A stretch of DNA of 64,000 nucleotides from Phocaeicola plebeius DSM 17135 (GCF_000187895.1 NZ_DS990130.1:186001-250000); one strand, 5' to 3'. Numbered from the stretch's first letter, positions 34,457 through 44,308 are shown. The notes: generated by a model not told the origin, from the letters alone. Translations and numbers: made by a program.

Positions 34457-36916
34457 TTATTGCATGCTTCCGCCAGCCTGGTTGTCTCCTCCTGCTTTCA
34501 CATCATCATTGGTAATACTGCGCTGTGTCTTTTTCACTTGTGTCTTCAGTTCTCCAAACCGCCAGCTGATGCTGATTCCGTATCTGCGTGAAGGATAGCT
34601 GTTATTCGACCATGAACGGAAGGTCTCTGCCCATGTTTCACTGCTGTGGGAGGTGTATTTCTGGAAAAGATTGCTGGCAAAAAGTGATATGTTAAGCCGT
34701 TTTTCTTTCAGGAAAGAACGGCTCAGATTGATGCCATAATAATAAAAGGAAGAACCTTTTCCCTGCAAGGATACGTAAGGAGTGCTTCCACCGCCGTAAA
34801 GGCTGAGCCGCAGTTCCCAGGGGATGGTCTGCTGTACGTTGGCAAATACGTCGCCGGAGAATCCGCTGTTGTACGAATTCAGCTCCTTACTTTGATAATC
34901 GGAATAGCTTCCGCTGGTGTTGAGTGAGAGACGGGTGGTACTGCCCGGGTTCCAGTTCATCCATAAGGCCAGGCGTGTACGCTGGCTCTTGCCCACATTG
35001 CCATAGGTGTTTTCCTGCACCCCGTTGTTCATGAAGGAGTAGCGTTCGATACCGTTATTGGTAAACGTATAAGTAAGGTTGGCATTCAGGCTGAACTTGG
35101 CACTGAAGGAATTGAAGGTCATGCCAAGGATGTGGGCTTTTTCTGTGTCCAGATCCGGATTACCATAGCTGATGGAAGTCGGGTTACTGGTATCGCGGAA
35201 AGGGTTCAGGTACCATATTCCCGGGCGGTTGATACGCATGTTGTAGTTGGCACGCAGGCTGGCGCTTGTGCCCAGCATGTAGGACAGGTTCAAGGTAGGC
35301 ACCACGTCGTCGAATCCGGCCTTGAAGTTGCGTTCGGGCATGTAGTCATATTCCACGTCCATAAACGTGTGCTCATAGCGTACACCGGCTTTTGCACCGA
35401 ATTTTTTCCATTTCAGCTGATAGTCTGCGTAAGCAGCCAGAATGTGTTGTCCCTGCTGGTATTTACTGGAAAGGTCTTGACTGGCCTCCATTTCACCTTC
35501 TGCATTTTCCAGAAAATACTGGCTGTCACTGTAATTCTCACGGAAAATGTATTTCATGCCGGCATCTATGTAATGCATATCATTCAGCGGATTGACATAA
35601 TCAATCTGTGCCGTATGTTCTGCCGTATGGGCATCGTTGTCATAATACTGATGAAGCAGGTTGAAAGGTACATCCTTCACTTCGTCATAGTAGGTGTCGG
35701 CATCGTTCCCGTTCGGTGAATTGTTGAACTTATAGGATAAAGTGAGGTATTCTCCCTTTTTCTTAAAAGAATGCTGGTAGTCGGCATTGAGGCCGATGTT
35801 TCCAAATTGGCTGTTAGACTGGTTGAGGGTGAGGTAACTATAGCGTTCTTTCCAGTCATTGTCACTCATGACGGTACGTGAATCGCCATGTGTATCGAAT
35901 TTTCCGCCAAATATGTTGGCTGAAAATGTAATCAGGTTCAGGCTGTCTATTTCATAGCTTCCTTCAATATTTCCAAACTGGAAATCTCCGGTACTCTTGG
36001 AAGAGCCTTGTGTCAGCAGGTGACGGTAGTCGGTAGAAGTGAAGTCTTCACGTCCGCTTTCGGAAAGGCTGCGCGGCTGGTTCTGATGATTGTACGAATA
36101 GTTTCCGGTGAGGGTGAATTTGCCCACCTGTACTGTTCCGTAAGCATATCCCGATACTCCCATGTTATTGGCATTTGCTCCGAGAGTAACATTGTACCCC
36201 TGCATCTTGGCATCGGTCGTGATGATGTTCAGGATACCTCCAATGCCTTCTGCATCGTATTTGGCTCCTGGTTCAGTTATCACTTCAATGGACTTGACGG
36301 AATTGGCAGGCAGACTGCGGAGCACTTCTTTGGGGTTGTTGCTCATCAACGTGTTCGGCTTTCCGTTTACGTGTACCTTGAAATTGCTGGAACCATTTAC
36401 CTGTATGTTGTCTTCTCCGTCGACGGAAACGAGCGGTACTTTCCGCAGCATTTCGAGGGTGGTATTGGTCTTGGAGTCAGGGTCGTCTTCTATACTGTAA
36501 GAAATTTTATCGATTTCGGCTTTTACAAGCGGTTTCTGAGCCACTACTTCCACGCCTTTCAGCATCTGGGTATCATCGCCAGTGTACAGCGTACCCAGGT
36601 CGGCCACCCGTTTGCTGTCGGTGATGGTAAAATGGCGGATTACTGTGCGTTTTCCTACAGAGGTGATTTGCAGAGTGTATTTCCCGGTTTGAGGCAATTT
36701 CTCCTGGAATTTTCCTTTATCATCGGTCACATTCATTCTGACCGGTTTTTCAGGCGACTTGTCGAGCGTAATGCGTATGGTGGCATAGGGTTCACTTTCA
36801 TGGGTCAGTGAATCGACGAGTGTTCCTTTTACGGAAAATTGTGCATGGACTGTGATTGTTTGAAAAGTGATAAAAAGTAAGATACCTAAGGTTCGGTAGA
36901 TTGTCGAGTGATTCAT
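34457..36916 (-). CDS. TonB-dependent receptor family outer-membrane protein
   Basis: This 819-residue outer-membrane protein has a signal peptide (ending near TVHAQ), an N-terminal carboxypeptidase-regulatory-like fold at ~30-110 (FSVKGTLVDSLTHESEPYAT), a plug domain at ~115-230 (VNGSSNFKVHVNGKPNTLM, EVITEPGAKYDAEGIGGILN) and a large barrel of the OMP_b-brl_3 type. Unlike SusC proteins it has no SusD partner beside it. The C-terminus is a polar tail after GISISWRFGELK rather than the usual terminal Phe. The start at ATG 36916 gives the signal peptide. Its ligand is unknown. It is transcribed with the AraC gene and is divergent from the first PCMD gene. Confidence 0.87.
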   Translation of the reverse strand: MNHSTIYRTLGILLFITFQTITVHAQFSVKGTLVDSLTHESEPYATIRITLDKSPEKPVRMNVTDDKGKFQEKLPQTGKYTLQITSVGKRTVIRHFTITDSKRVADLGTLYTGDDTQMLKGVEVVAQKPLVKAEIDKISYSIEDDPDSKTNTTLEMLRKVPLVSVDGEDNIQVNGSSNFKVHVNGKPNTLMSNNPKEVLRSLPANSVKSIEVITEPGAKYDAEGIGGILNIITTDAKMQGYNVTLGANANNMGVSGYAYGTVQVGKFTLTGNYSYNHQNQPRSLSESGREDFTSTDYRHLLTQGSSKSTGDFQFGNIEGSYEIDSLNLITFSANIFGGKFDTHGDSRTVMSDNDWKERYSYLTLNQSNSQFGNIGLNADYQHSFKKKGEYLTLSYKFNNSPNGNDADTYYDEVKDVPFNLLHQYYDNDAHTAEHTAQIDYVNPLNDMHYIDAGMKYIFRENYSDSQYFLENAEGEMEASQDLSSKYQQGQHILAAYADYQLKWKKFGAKAGVRYEHTFMDVEYDYMPERNFKAGFDDVVPTLNLSYMLGTSASLRANYNMRINRPGIWYLNPFRDTSNPTSISYGNPDLDTEKAHILGMTFNSFSAKFSLNANLTYTFTNNGIERYSFMNNGVQENTYGNVGKSQRTRLALWMNWNPGSTTRLSLNTSGSYSDYQSKELNSYNSGFSGDVFANVQQTIPWELRLSLYGGGSTPYVSLQGKGSSFYYYGINLSRSFLKEKRLNISLFASNLFQKYTSHSSETWAETFRSWSNNSYPSRRYGISISWRFGELKTQVKKTQRSITNDDVKAGGDNQAGGSMQ

Positions 36917-36967
36917 TTTATTATTGTTTTTTGTGGTTAGTGTTCTGACAGTATGTAATAAGGTTTT

Positions 36968-36975
36968 CAAATATA
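36968..36975 (-). promoter_or_regulatory. -7 element of the TonB receptor operon
   Basis: TATATTTG on the minus strand matches TAnnTTTG, 51 bp before the start codon. No TTG at the -33 distance was seen. Confidence 0.5.
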
Positions 36976-37143
36976 CAAAAAGTATTGTTTTGACGTATAT
37001 AATTTTAAGTCAAATACGTTTATGTTCTTTATTCTTGGCTTAGATGGATGGTTTTAATAAACTTTGAACCTTTTATTAAATAGCCTGTTGCTACGTATGG
37101 TTGATTACATTATTATGATATAGAGTTTATGTGAGGATTAGAA

Positions 37144-37296
37144 AATCTTAAATATAGACTAATTATATGCTGCTACTTGATTTCTAAATAATGTAAAATC
37201 TGCATTTTACCTTCTCTTTTATAGGAATAACTTGAAAAATGGGATAAAAATAATATAAATCGACCTTGTATGGATAAAGCTTATTGTTTTCCTTTG
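37144..37296 (+). promoter_or_regulatory. Control region of the first PCMD gene
   Basis: The region holds, in order, AATCTTAAATATAGACTA at 37144-37161, an inverted repeat GTAAAAT/ATTTTAC at 37193-37210, TTG at 37266-37268 and a -7-like TTCCTTTG at 37289-37296 (20-nt spacer). The first two elements and the TTG recur upstream of the DUF4493 operon (41613-41766) with nearly the same distance from motif to TTG (122 and 123 bp). The rest of 36917-37324 is AT-rich noncoding DNA. Confidence 0.6.
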
Positions 37297-37324
37297 CAGT
37301 TGCAATTAAAAATATAATCAAGAA

Positions 37325-39334
37325 ATGAAAAAGAGTTTATTTTATTACTTATTTGCTGTGCTGTGTGCGGTGAATTTATTTAGTTCTTGTAGTGATGAGG
37401 AAACTGTACCGGGAGGTAGTGACGAGGGGACTCCTGTAGATTTGCAGACTCCTATCATTGGTACTTATGATGGTACACTTTCTGTTTCTTTGAATGGTGT
37501 GAATATTACTCCAGAGCCTCTGGCTCAGCGTATCTTTGTAAAGCAAGATGGAACCGATAAGGTTGAGATGTCTTTGCGTGATTTTACTATATTGATTGCG
37601 GATAGTCCGTTAGAGGTTGGTGACATTATTGTGAAAGGTATTGCGTTGGATGGTGAGCCTTCAAATGTGGAACTGGTGGAAACTAAGGTGACTCAGCAGC
37701 ATGAATTGCTGGGTAGTTTGGATATTACTATCACTGGTACGGTAGCTGATGAAAACGCTAAACTGAATATCGGTGTGATTCAACACATGGACAATGGCAA
37801 TGATATGAACATCGCTGTGACGTTTGAAGGAACGCGTGTGAGCAAGGAAGTGGATGACGCGGATTATTCGAAGACTGTAGAAGGATTTTATCCATTGGAA
37901 GGAGGTTCATTTACTTCAGACTACCAGGCAGAGGGATTTGAACTGAAGTGGCCGAATGGGGTAGAACTTGTTGCTGTGGGCTATAATAAGGTGCAATTAA
38001 AAAGTACTTATATATCTTTCCCTACGTTAGTAGAAAAAGGAAATGCTACGCAACCTATAGAGGCTGAAAGTATCAAAATGCAGAAGTCGGAAGATGGCTC
38101 GTTAATATTTGAAGAAGTAAAGGGACATAACGATGAGGATGAAAAAGCTGGACGGGAAGCAGTGGACTATACGATTTCTGGAAGTCTGAATGAGAAGGTG
38201 TTGACTTTGAATGTTACTATGAAGTCGGCCAACTTTACAATCAATTATAAGTATGTGTCTGGTAACTTGCAGAAAACTGGGAATGACTTATTGGGAATGA
38301 CATTTGATAGTGATGTCGTGGTTGTACAGCCTGAAATTAGTGATAAGACCGTGACTTTCTATGTGATGCCGGGTACTACGGCAGAGCAATTGAAGCTGGT
38401 TCCTGTGTTTGAGGTGTCGGAAGGTGCCAAGGTGATGTATAATAATGAGGAATACGTGGCTGGAACTGCAATTGATTTCTCTTCAACAGTGACCCTCAAG
38501 GTACAGTCTGAAAAGGGAGTTGCTAAATCATATACGGTTTCTTCAGCAGAAATGAAGGAGTATAGTTTCGCCAGCAACTTGGATACGTGGGAAATGAAGA
38601 ATGCAGATGGAGAAGAATATACACATTACTATGAACCGGTTGATGGTTGGGCTACTTCTAATGAAGGATTGAAATGGGTTAAAATGATGTATCCGAATTT
38701 GTATTCTAAAGAAGCTCCTTATTTGGTGACTGAAGTTGAAGATGCACACTCTGGACATGCTGCCCGTCTGGAAACAGTGGATACGAAAGGACAGGCTGGA
38801 TTTGGCGGTTTTATTCCGGCTGTGCCAAAGGTTACTTCCGGATCATTGTTTAATGGTATTTTTTCTGTGAATATATCCAATACTTTGAAGAGTACACAGT
38901 TCGGTCAGCCGTGTACAAAGGAACCTAAATCCTTCAGTGGCTTTTATAAGTATATTCCGGGAAAAACTTATTATGAGGCCAAATATCCGGGAGACCCGTC
39001 TAAAGCTAATGAAGTGAATGAAGTGGATAAAACAGATGCTCCGGCTATCAACGCTGTGTTGTATGAAGTGACGAATTTCTCTACCGATTATCTGGACGGT
39101 ACAAATTTGCTTACTTCGGACAAAATTGTAGCTATTGCTTCTGTGGCTGATGCTGGTACGCAAGCACAGTACACTTCGTTCAATGTGGCCTTTGAGTGGA
39201 AGGACGGAAAGTCATGGGATGCAAGCAAGAAATACAAATTGGCTATTGTTTGCTCTTCAAGTAAGGATGGTGACAAGTTTTCTGGTGCGCCGGGTAGTGT
39301 GTTATTCGTAGATGAACTGAGTATTTCTTTTTAA
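37325..39334 (+). CDS. Surface lipoprotein with calycin-like and PCMD domains
   Basis: This 669-residue lipoprotein has a lipobox FSSC at Cys 23 followed by SDEET, a negatively charged export signal typical of Bacteroidota surface lipoproteins. Residues ~40-170 look like a calycin-type barrel (GTYDGTLSVSLNGVNITPEP). A second related repeat follows at ~190-320, then an Ig-like strand domain (~330-410). The C-terminal ~240 residues are a PCMD domain (putative carbohydrate metabolism domain), with SFASNLDTWEM, TSGSLFNGIFSVN and the closing GSVLFVDELSISF. No enzymatic motif is apparent. It probably binds a carbohydrate or host ligand outside the cell. Confidence 0.75.
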   Translation: MKKSLFYYLFAVLCAVNLFSSCSDEETVPGGSDEGTPVDLQTPIIGTYDGTLSVSLNGVNITPEPLAQRIFVKQDGTDKVEMSLRDFTILIADSPLEVGDIIVKGIALDGEPSNVELVETKVTQQHELLGSLDITITGTVADENAKLNIGVIQHMDNGNDMNIAVTFEGTRVSKEVDDADYSKTVEGFYPLEGGSFTSDYQAEGFELKWPNGVELVAVGYNKVQLKSTYISFPTLVEKGNATQPIEAESIKMQKSEDGSLIFEEVKGHNDEDEKAGREAVDYTISGSLNEKVLTLNVTMKSANFTINYKYVSGNLQKTGNDLLGMTFDSDVVVVQPEISDKTVTFYVMPGTTAEQLKLVPVFEVSEGAKVMYNNEEYVAGTAIDFSSTVTLKVQSEKGVAKSYTVSSAEMKEYSFASNLDTWEMKNADGEEYTHYYEPVDGWATSNEGLKWVKMMYPNLYSKEAPYLVTEVEDAHSGHAARLETVDTKGQAGFGGFIPAVPKVTSGSLFNGIFSVNISNTLKSTQFGQPCTKEPKSFSGFYKYIPGKTYYEAKYPGDPSKANEVNEVDKTDAPAINAVLYEVTNFSTDYLDGTNLLTSDKIVAIASVADAGTQAQYTSFNVAFEWKDGKSWDASKKYKLAIVCSSSKDGDKFSGAPGSVLFVDELSISF

Positions 39335-39430
39335 ATGTTAGTATAATGATTTTTGCAGTGGCAGGTGTGTTGCCGATAAGACGGTCTGGATTCAGCATAT
39401 AATTGAGGTTGCACATTTGTTACAGAATAG

Positions 39431-39477
39431 AAAAAGCATCCGTCAGATCTTGTATTCAAGTTGACGGATGCTTTTTT
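39431..39477. terminator. Bidirectional terminator between convergent PCMD-locus genes
   Basis: A stem of about 15 bp (AAAAAGCATCCGTCA with its complement) and a 16-nt loop is flanked by A-runs and T-runs, between the 37325-39334 gene and the small barrel gene. Confidence 0.85.
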
Positions 39478-39500
39478 ATTTTATAAATGAAATGGATATT

Positions 39501-40286
39501 TTAGAATTCATATCCAAATCCGAGATTCAGATAAATGGGGTACATGGCAAATGAAACCGTGGTGAAATCTTTTTCAAATATGTCGTTCAGGCCCCAGGTC
39601 AAATCTGCATGTACATTCAGGTGCTTGTAGGCTTTCCATTCTCCACCTACTTGTAACCCCCATTGGAAATGGCGAAGATTGTCTGAAAAATCATACGCGG
39701 CCATGTTTTCTCCTTCAAAATTAACCCGGCTTCCACTGGCGTCAGGAGTTCGCAAATGTCCTTCGTATACATTTCCCGAAAATTCTCCGTTCATCATATA
39801 TGAAAAATAAGGACCTGCCATGACTTTCCAGCGACTACTGATACGATAATTAGCTAGGACGGGAATAGTCAGATATGACATTTTTACTTTTGTCTTTACC
39901 CCTCCAGTCCAAAGTCCTTTTATTTTTCCTCCGGTTTCACTGAATATTTCCATGCCATAGTTTTTTACGCTGGCTTTTGTTTCCATATCTTTGCTGTCAA
40001 GCCTTATACCCAGACTTACTCCCCATTTTTGCTGAGCGTCAATCCATTTAGTGGCATTTCCTTCCAATGTAATGGCGAGTCCGGGAGAATAGCTGTCTAA
40101 ACTTCTGATTTCTTTAGGTAGAGGTAAAGGGGAAGTTCCTCCTATATTTATTCCTGCTTTTACTTCGTAGTCAAGTCCGTGTGAAGCCAGCCATATCAAA
40201 CCTTTGTGCTCTGATGATTGTGCATGGCTAATTTGAGTAAAGCCACATAAAAGGAGGGCTAATATTGGTTTTATATGTTTTTTCAT
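39501..40286 (-). CDS. Small outer-membrane beta-barrel protein
   Basis: This 261-residue protein has a signal peptide MKKHIKPILALLLCGFTQISHAQ. The mature part alternates hydrophobic and polar residues (YLTIPVLANYRISSRWKVMAGPYFSY), as in PorT/OMP_b-brl_2 8-stranded barrels, and ends in a Phe (LNLGFGYEF), the usual barrel-assembly signal. It is the second gene of a two-gene operon, 20 bp after a PCMD lipoprotein gene. I infer that it is an outer-membrane partner of that lipoprotein, but nothing in the sequence shows the contact. Confidence 0.77.
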   Translation of the reverse strand: MKKHIKPILALLLCGFTQISHAQSSEHKGLIWLASHGLDYEVKAGINIGGTSPLPLPKEIRSLDSYSPGLAITLEGNATKWIDAQQKWGVSLGIRLDSKDMETKASVKNYGMEIFSETGGKIKGLWTGGVKTKVKMSYLTIPVLANYRISSRWKVMAGPYFSYMMNGEFSGNVYEGHLRTPDASGSRVNFEGENMAAYDFSDNLRHFQWGLQVGGEWKAYKHLNVHADLTWGLNDIFEKDFTTVSFAMYPIYLNLGFGYEF

Positions 40287-40306
40287 ATGTCTTTTTTCTA
40301 TAATAA

Positions 40307-41428
40307 TTAATTTTCACAAATAATTTCTACTTCATCTATCCATAGTTCACTTCCTACGGCTCCTTGGAAATACGCCCCCATGACACTGGAGGAGAATACA
40401 ACTGCAAGTTTGTATTTTCCATTTTTTAAGTCTTCAGTGTTGATTGTTTTGCCGTTTTGAGGCTTGAAGTCTAAATCAAACTTTGTCCATTCACTTGTTT
40501 CTGTCATTTCTTGTTCGAAAATACGTGCTAAAAGGACAATGTGTTCATCTATTCCGGTACCATTATTCGGAAAAAGATTGCCATCTAATGAGAAATCACT
40601 GCTGGGAGCTTCATAAAGTACTGCGTAGATGTCTCCTTTATCTTTTTTGCCAGTAACAATGTTTCCTGATTTATCGGTAAAAACCTCTCCTGCTTTATAT
40701 TTGAACCAGCCGGTAATTTTGGAAGGGCGTTTGGTAAACGGAAATCCAAAGTGGGTCGCTTGCAAAGGAGCAAGTACGGCATTTTGAGTATCGAATGATC
40801 CGATAAATAAATTTCCGGCAGCAATAGGCATTCCTATAGGCTTTCCAAAGTTTCCTGTACTAAGGGTGGTGAGTTTTACACATTTTCCTGAATAGCCAGT
40901 AGGATGTTGTACAGTCGGGTATTGAGTTTCGTCTAATGCCATTCCGCTTAAGTCGTATCCTGGATTTCCGCTTGCCCACTGCATAATACCGGACTCATTT
41001 GTCAAGTAAAATACGTTATATGGAGTTATTTCTTTTAATTCTTCGAAAGAATAGCTTGTGGGTAAAGTCAGTTTGTTTACTCGAATAAGGTACTTGGTTT
41101 GCGTTGCTCTATCTTCAGAAGTTACGATAAATGTTCGTAATGTTTTTTGGCTGAAATCATATAAAGGAGGCTGGTCGTTTGTTTCAGCTTCTTCTGCCTG
41201 AATGGAAGCCCCTTCAGGAAGAGTGAAAATCAATTCCTGGTGGGAAATATCAGTACCGTCTAGTACATAGACTTCTATTTCTTTTCTTAAGTGGTCAATT
41301 GTGGTGGATTGGATGTTTGTTCCGGTGCAGCTGTCTATAGCTGCTTCTACATTTAGAGCTTCTTCCTGAATACAGGAGCTTATAGATAAGCTTAGTAAAA
41401 ATCCGGTTAAAATGTACTTTAAATTCAT
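40307..41428 (-). CDS. PCMD-domain lipoprotein
   Basis: This 373-residue lipoprotein has a signal peptide with a lipobox ending at Cys 19 (SLSISSC) followed by IQEEA. A short Ig-like domain (~35-115) precedes a PCMD domain of about 240 residues. Locus-wide signatures are visible: AAGNLFIGSFDTQN, the block FGFPFTKRPSKITGWFKYKA, and the ending GSELWIDEVEIICEN. It heads a leftward operon with the barrel gene and is divergent from the DUF4493 operon, with which it shares a 376-bp control region. A surface ligand-binding role is inferred from the domain only. Confidence 0.77.
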   Translation of the reverse strand: MNLKYILTGFLLSLSISSCIQEEALNVEAAIDSCTGTNIQSTTIDHLRKEIEVYVLDGTDISHQELIFTLPEGASIQAEEAETNDQPPLYDFSQKTLRTFIVTSEDRATQTKYLIRVNKLTLPTSYSFEELKEITPYNVFYLTNESGIMQWASGNPGYDLSGMALDETQYPTVQHPTGYSGKCVKLTTLSTGNFGKPIGMPIAAGNLFIGSFDTQNAVLAPLQATHFGFPFTKRPSKITGWFKYKAGEVFTDKSGNIVTGKKDKGDIYAVLYEAPSSDFSLDGNLFPNNGTGIDEHIVLLARIFEQEMTETSEWTKFDLDFKPQNGKTINTEDLKNGKYKLAVVFSSSVMGAYFQGAVGSELWIDEVEIICEN

Positions 41429-41463
41429 TGTTTTGATTATAGATTAGATATTACTATATCTTG

Positions 41464-41471
41464 CAAAGATA
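41464..41471 (-). promoter_or_regulatory. -7 element of the PCMD-barrel operon
   Basis: TATCTTTG on the minus strand matches TAnnTTTG, 35 bp before the start codon. No TTG is found at the -33 distance. Confidence 0.55.
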
Positions 41472-41612
41472 AGAAAAAAACTTCATAAGCTTATTATTAT
41501 CACTTATTTCATTTGTAGATTCTCTGTTCGTTGGGTTGTTGAAATAGGAATATGAGGTATGATGATGGGCGAAATGTATTCAAAATATTTTTGCTTGTTT
41601 AGGAAATATGGT

Positions 41613-41766
41613 AATCTTAAAAATAGACTATTAATTCGCGGTTTAAATAGCTGATTTGTATTAATATTCAGGTAAAATAAAGAGTGTATGTTTTACTCTT
41701 ATTTAAAAATCAGCCAAAAATAAAAGAAATAGGCCTTGTGAGAATTTGTGATTTGGTGTTATTTTG
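41613..41766 (+). promoter_or_regulatory. Control region of the DUF4493/PCMD operon
   Basis: AATCTTAAAAATAGACTA at 41613-41630 differs by one base from the element at 37144. It is followed by a GTAAAA/TTTTAC inverted repeat (41672-41696), TTG at 41736-41738 and a -7-like TTATTTTG at 41759-41766 (20-nt spacer). Motif to TTG is 123 bp, against 122 bp at the other promoter. The rest of 41429-41804 is AT-rich noncoding DNA. Confidence 0.6.
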
Positions 41767-41804
41767 CACCCGAAAAAAATAGAAGTTTTCATAGAAAATA
41801 GAAG

Positions 41805-44294
41805 ATGAAAAAGATTTGTTATGGATTGTTGTCCTTTTTGTTTATAGGACTAGCTTCGTGTACGAAAGAAGATACACGGAGTTCGCTTGAAGGGCGCATA
41901 GATGTGAGAGTTAGCACGGACCAGAGTTTGGCGGATGCTGAATCCAGAGCTTCAGAAGATGTGGCTCCTGAAATTAATGATTTTGCATTGGCGATAGAAT
42001 CTGCCGATGGTAAGATTTCTAATTCATGGGACAGTTTTGGGAAATTTCAACCCGTATCTGTTCCTGTAGGTACATATTTGGTGACAGCTTCGTATGGAGA
42101 TGCGAATGCGGAAGGTTTTGATGCCTTGAGTTATTTGGGAAGTACTACTGTGGAAGTTGGTAAAGATGAAACAGCGGAGGCTTCTGTAACGTGTACGATT
42201 AATAAAGCCAGAGTTGTTCTGTCGTATACGGATGATTTTAAGTCTTATTTTTCTTCTTACAGTGCGTATGTCAGTTCTTCGAAGGGAAATAAGATAACTT
42301 ATGCTGCAGACGAAACACGTGGGGCATATTTTGTTCCGGGAAATCTGGAATTGTTCTTGGAGGTGACCCGTCAGGGTGTATCTCAAAAGGTGACTTTAAA
42401 TCCAAAGAATTTTACGGCAGAAGTGAAACACGAATATCGCTTGACAATGGATGTGGACGCTTCTACGGCTTCTTTGAAGATTGTGTTTAATGATAATCCT
42501 TCTTCAGAGCAGAATGTGGATATTAATATTTCGGATGAGGCTCTGAATGCACCGGCTCCTGAATTTACAGCTTATGGATTTACATCGGGAAATGCGATTG
42601 AAGTGGTGGAAGGTAGTACTGTTTCCAATAAATTAGAGGCTTATCTAAATGCGGCTTCCGGGTTGGCTAAATGTGAATTGATAACGGTTTCTGAGGCTTT
42701 GAAGGCACAGGGGTGGCCGGAAAGTGTGGATTTGATGAATCTTACGACTGAACAGTCGCAGAAGATGACTGAACTTGGATTGAATACAAAAGGATTAGGA
42801 ACTAACCATGATAAAATAGCATTGGTTGATTTTAAAAATGTACTTCCTCATTTATATTGTACTTCTGATGGAGATGATGTACATACGTTTACACTTCGGG
42901 CTACAGATATCTTGACTAAAGTATCGGAAGACCTGGTATTGAAAGTTTCTACTCGTAACAACGGTTTTGCTGTGACTTTGCCTGAATATGTTTCGTATGG
43001 TAGCACAACGATGACTGCTGATTTGACTTTAGAGGGTGATCCTGCCTTAATTAAGTTCTATTATATTTACTTGGGTGTTTATCAGGAGTTTACTGCTGAA
43101 AATGTTGATATACAGCCAGGAACGGAAGAAAATAAATATAAGGTGACATTTACTTATCCAGAACCATTGGTGGATACAGAAAATGGGGTGAAGTTTAAAG
43201 CACAGTATGGTGCGAAAACTATTGAAGGCACTTTTAAAGTGGAAGATCCGGAACTTACTTTGTCTTTAAAGAATGGTGATGCGGATGTGTGGGCGACGAA
43301 AGCATATCTTCAAGTAGTTGCATCTGCTAAATCGCGTGCATCGCGTACTATTTCTTCTTCTACGGTAGAAATACAATATAAGGATGGAGAGGAATGGAAA
43401 ACGTGGCCTAACCAGTCTTATGATAGTGGAACAGGGCTGTTTTTGTTGAGCGGAATGGGAGAAGGAGCTTCTGAAACTCAGGGAGTGTCTTACACTTTGC
43501 GTGCGGTATATAAGCGTGCGGGAGAAGCTTCCTCATTTTCTCAAGAACTTAGTTTAACCACTGAACCTAAGTCTCAAGTGGGAAATGCAGGATTTGAAGA
43601 TTGGCATACAGAAAGTCATAGCTTTAATGTAAGTGCAGATTTTTTTGGTAATCCTCATTATCGTGATTGGTATTTGCCATGGAATGAAAATGAAGCAGAT
43701 ATATGGTGGGCTGTTAATAGTAAAAAGACAATGTTATCAGAATGTACAGCAGCAAATCTTGATTTTAAGGTTTTTCCTACTGTTTCATGGTCTTCCTCTA
43801 ATAAGTCAAGTGGAGAAAAATCTATTCAGATAGCTACTATTGCTACAGGTGCTTGGGCTATACCTACAGGTGGATCTGTAACTTCTCGTGCAGGTGAAAT
43901 ATGGATTGGTACTGCTAATGATAGTGGGGATCATGCATCAGAAGGTCATTCTTTTGTTAGTAGACCTAATTCTTTATCTTTTTGGTATCAATATAGTCCG
44001 GTTGATTCAGAAACTTTTTATATGAAAATAGAGTTAAAGGCAGAAGATGGGACTGTAATTGCTTCAAATGAAATAGCAAGTGGTGCAGCTGAAGCAGTTG
44101 GAACAACAATTACGTTACCGTTTGAATATTCCGAGAATAAAAAAGTGTCTTCCATTTATATGGTGTTTAAATCTTCTACTCAAGATTCTCCAGGATATAA
44201 TAGTCAGGTGACAATGGAGATTGCAGGTAAGGATCAGACTTCTCATATTGGAAGTGTATTGAGAATTGATGATATAAAACTGAATTACGAATAA
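41805..44294 (+). CDS. DUF4493 lipoprotein with C-terminal PCMD-like domain
   Basis: This 829-residue protein has a lipobox FIGLASC (Cys 19) followed by TKEDTRSS. The N-terminal DUF4493 domain (~30-250) contains PVSVPVGTYLVTASYGDANA, a pattern shared by three genes here. Ig-like modules follow in the middle, with an internal SRASRTISSS and repeats of LTLSL strands. From about residue 605 (GNAGFEDWHTESHSFN) the sequence is PCMD-like and includes WWAVNSKK, a counterpart of the WWDTGN in the sister proteins. The domains suggest a long surface-exposed binding protein. It is the first gene of a six-gene operon. Confidence 0.75.
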   Translation: MKKICYGLLSFLFIGLASCTKEDTRSSLEGRIDVRVSTDQSLADAESRASEDVAPEINDFALAIESADGKISNSWDSFGKFQPVSVPVGTYLVTASYGDANAEGFDALSYLGSTTVEVGKDETAEASVTCTINKARVVLSYTDDFKSYFSSYSAYVSSSKGNKITYAADETRGAYFVPGNLELFLEVTRQGVSQKVTLNPKNFTAEVKHEYRLTMDVDASTASLKIVFNDNPSSEQNVDINISDEALNAPAPEFTAYGFTSGNAIEVVEGSTVSNKLEAYLNAASGLAKCELITVSEALKAQGWPESVDLMNLTTEQSQKMTELGLNTKGLGTNHDKIALVDFKNVLPHLYCTSDGDDVHTFTLRATDILTKVSEDLVLKVSTRNNGFAVTLPEYVSYGSTTMTADLTLEGDPALIKFYYIYLGVYQEFTAENVDIQPGTEENKYKVTFTYPEPLVDTENGVKFKAQYGAKTIEGTFKVEDPELTLSLKNGDADVWATKAYLQVVASAKSRASRTISSSTVEIQYKDGEEWKTWPNQSYDSGTGLFLLSGMGEGASETQGVSYTLRAVYKRAGEASSFSQELSLTTEPKSQVGNAGFEDWHTESHSFNVSADFFGNPHYRDWYLPWNENEADIWWAVNSKKTMLSECTAANLDFKVFPTVSWSSSNKSSGEKSIQIATIATGAWAIPTGGSVTSRAGEIWIGTANDSGDHASEGHSFVSRPNSLSFWYQYSPVDSETFYMKIELKAEDGTVIASNEIASGAAEAVGTTITLPFEYSENKKVSSIYMVFKSSTQDSPGYNSQVTMEIAGKDQTSHIGSVLRIDDIKLNYE

Positions 44295-44308
44295 AAAGCC
44301 GACATAAT

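Noticed and set aside
36008-36811. Plus-strand ORF inside the TonB receptor gene
   Set aside because: It is antisense to the receptor plug and barrel and shows no family features.
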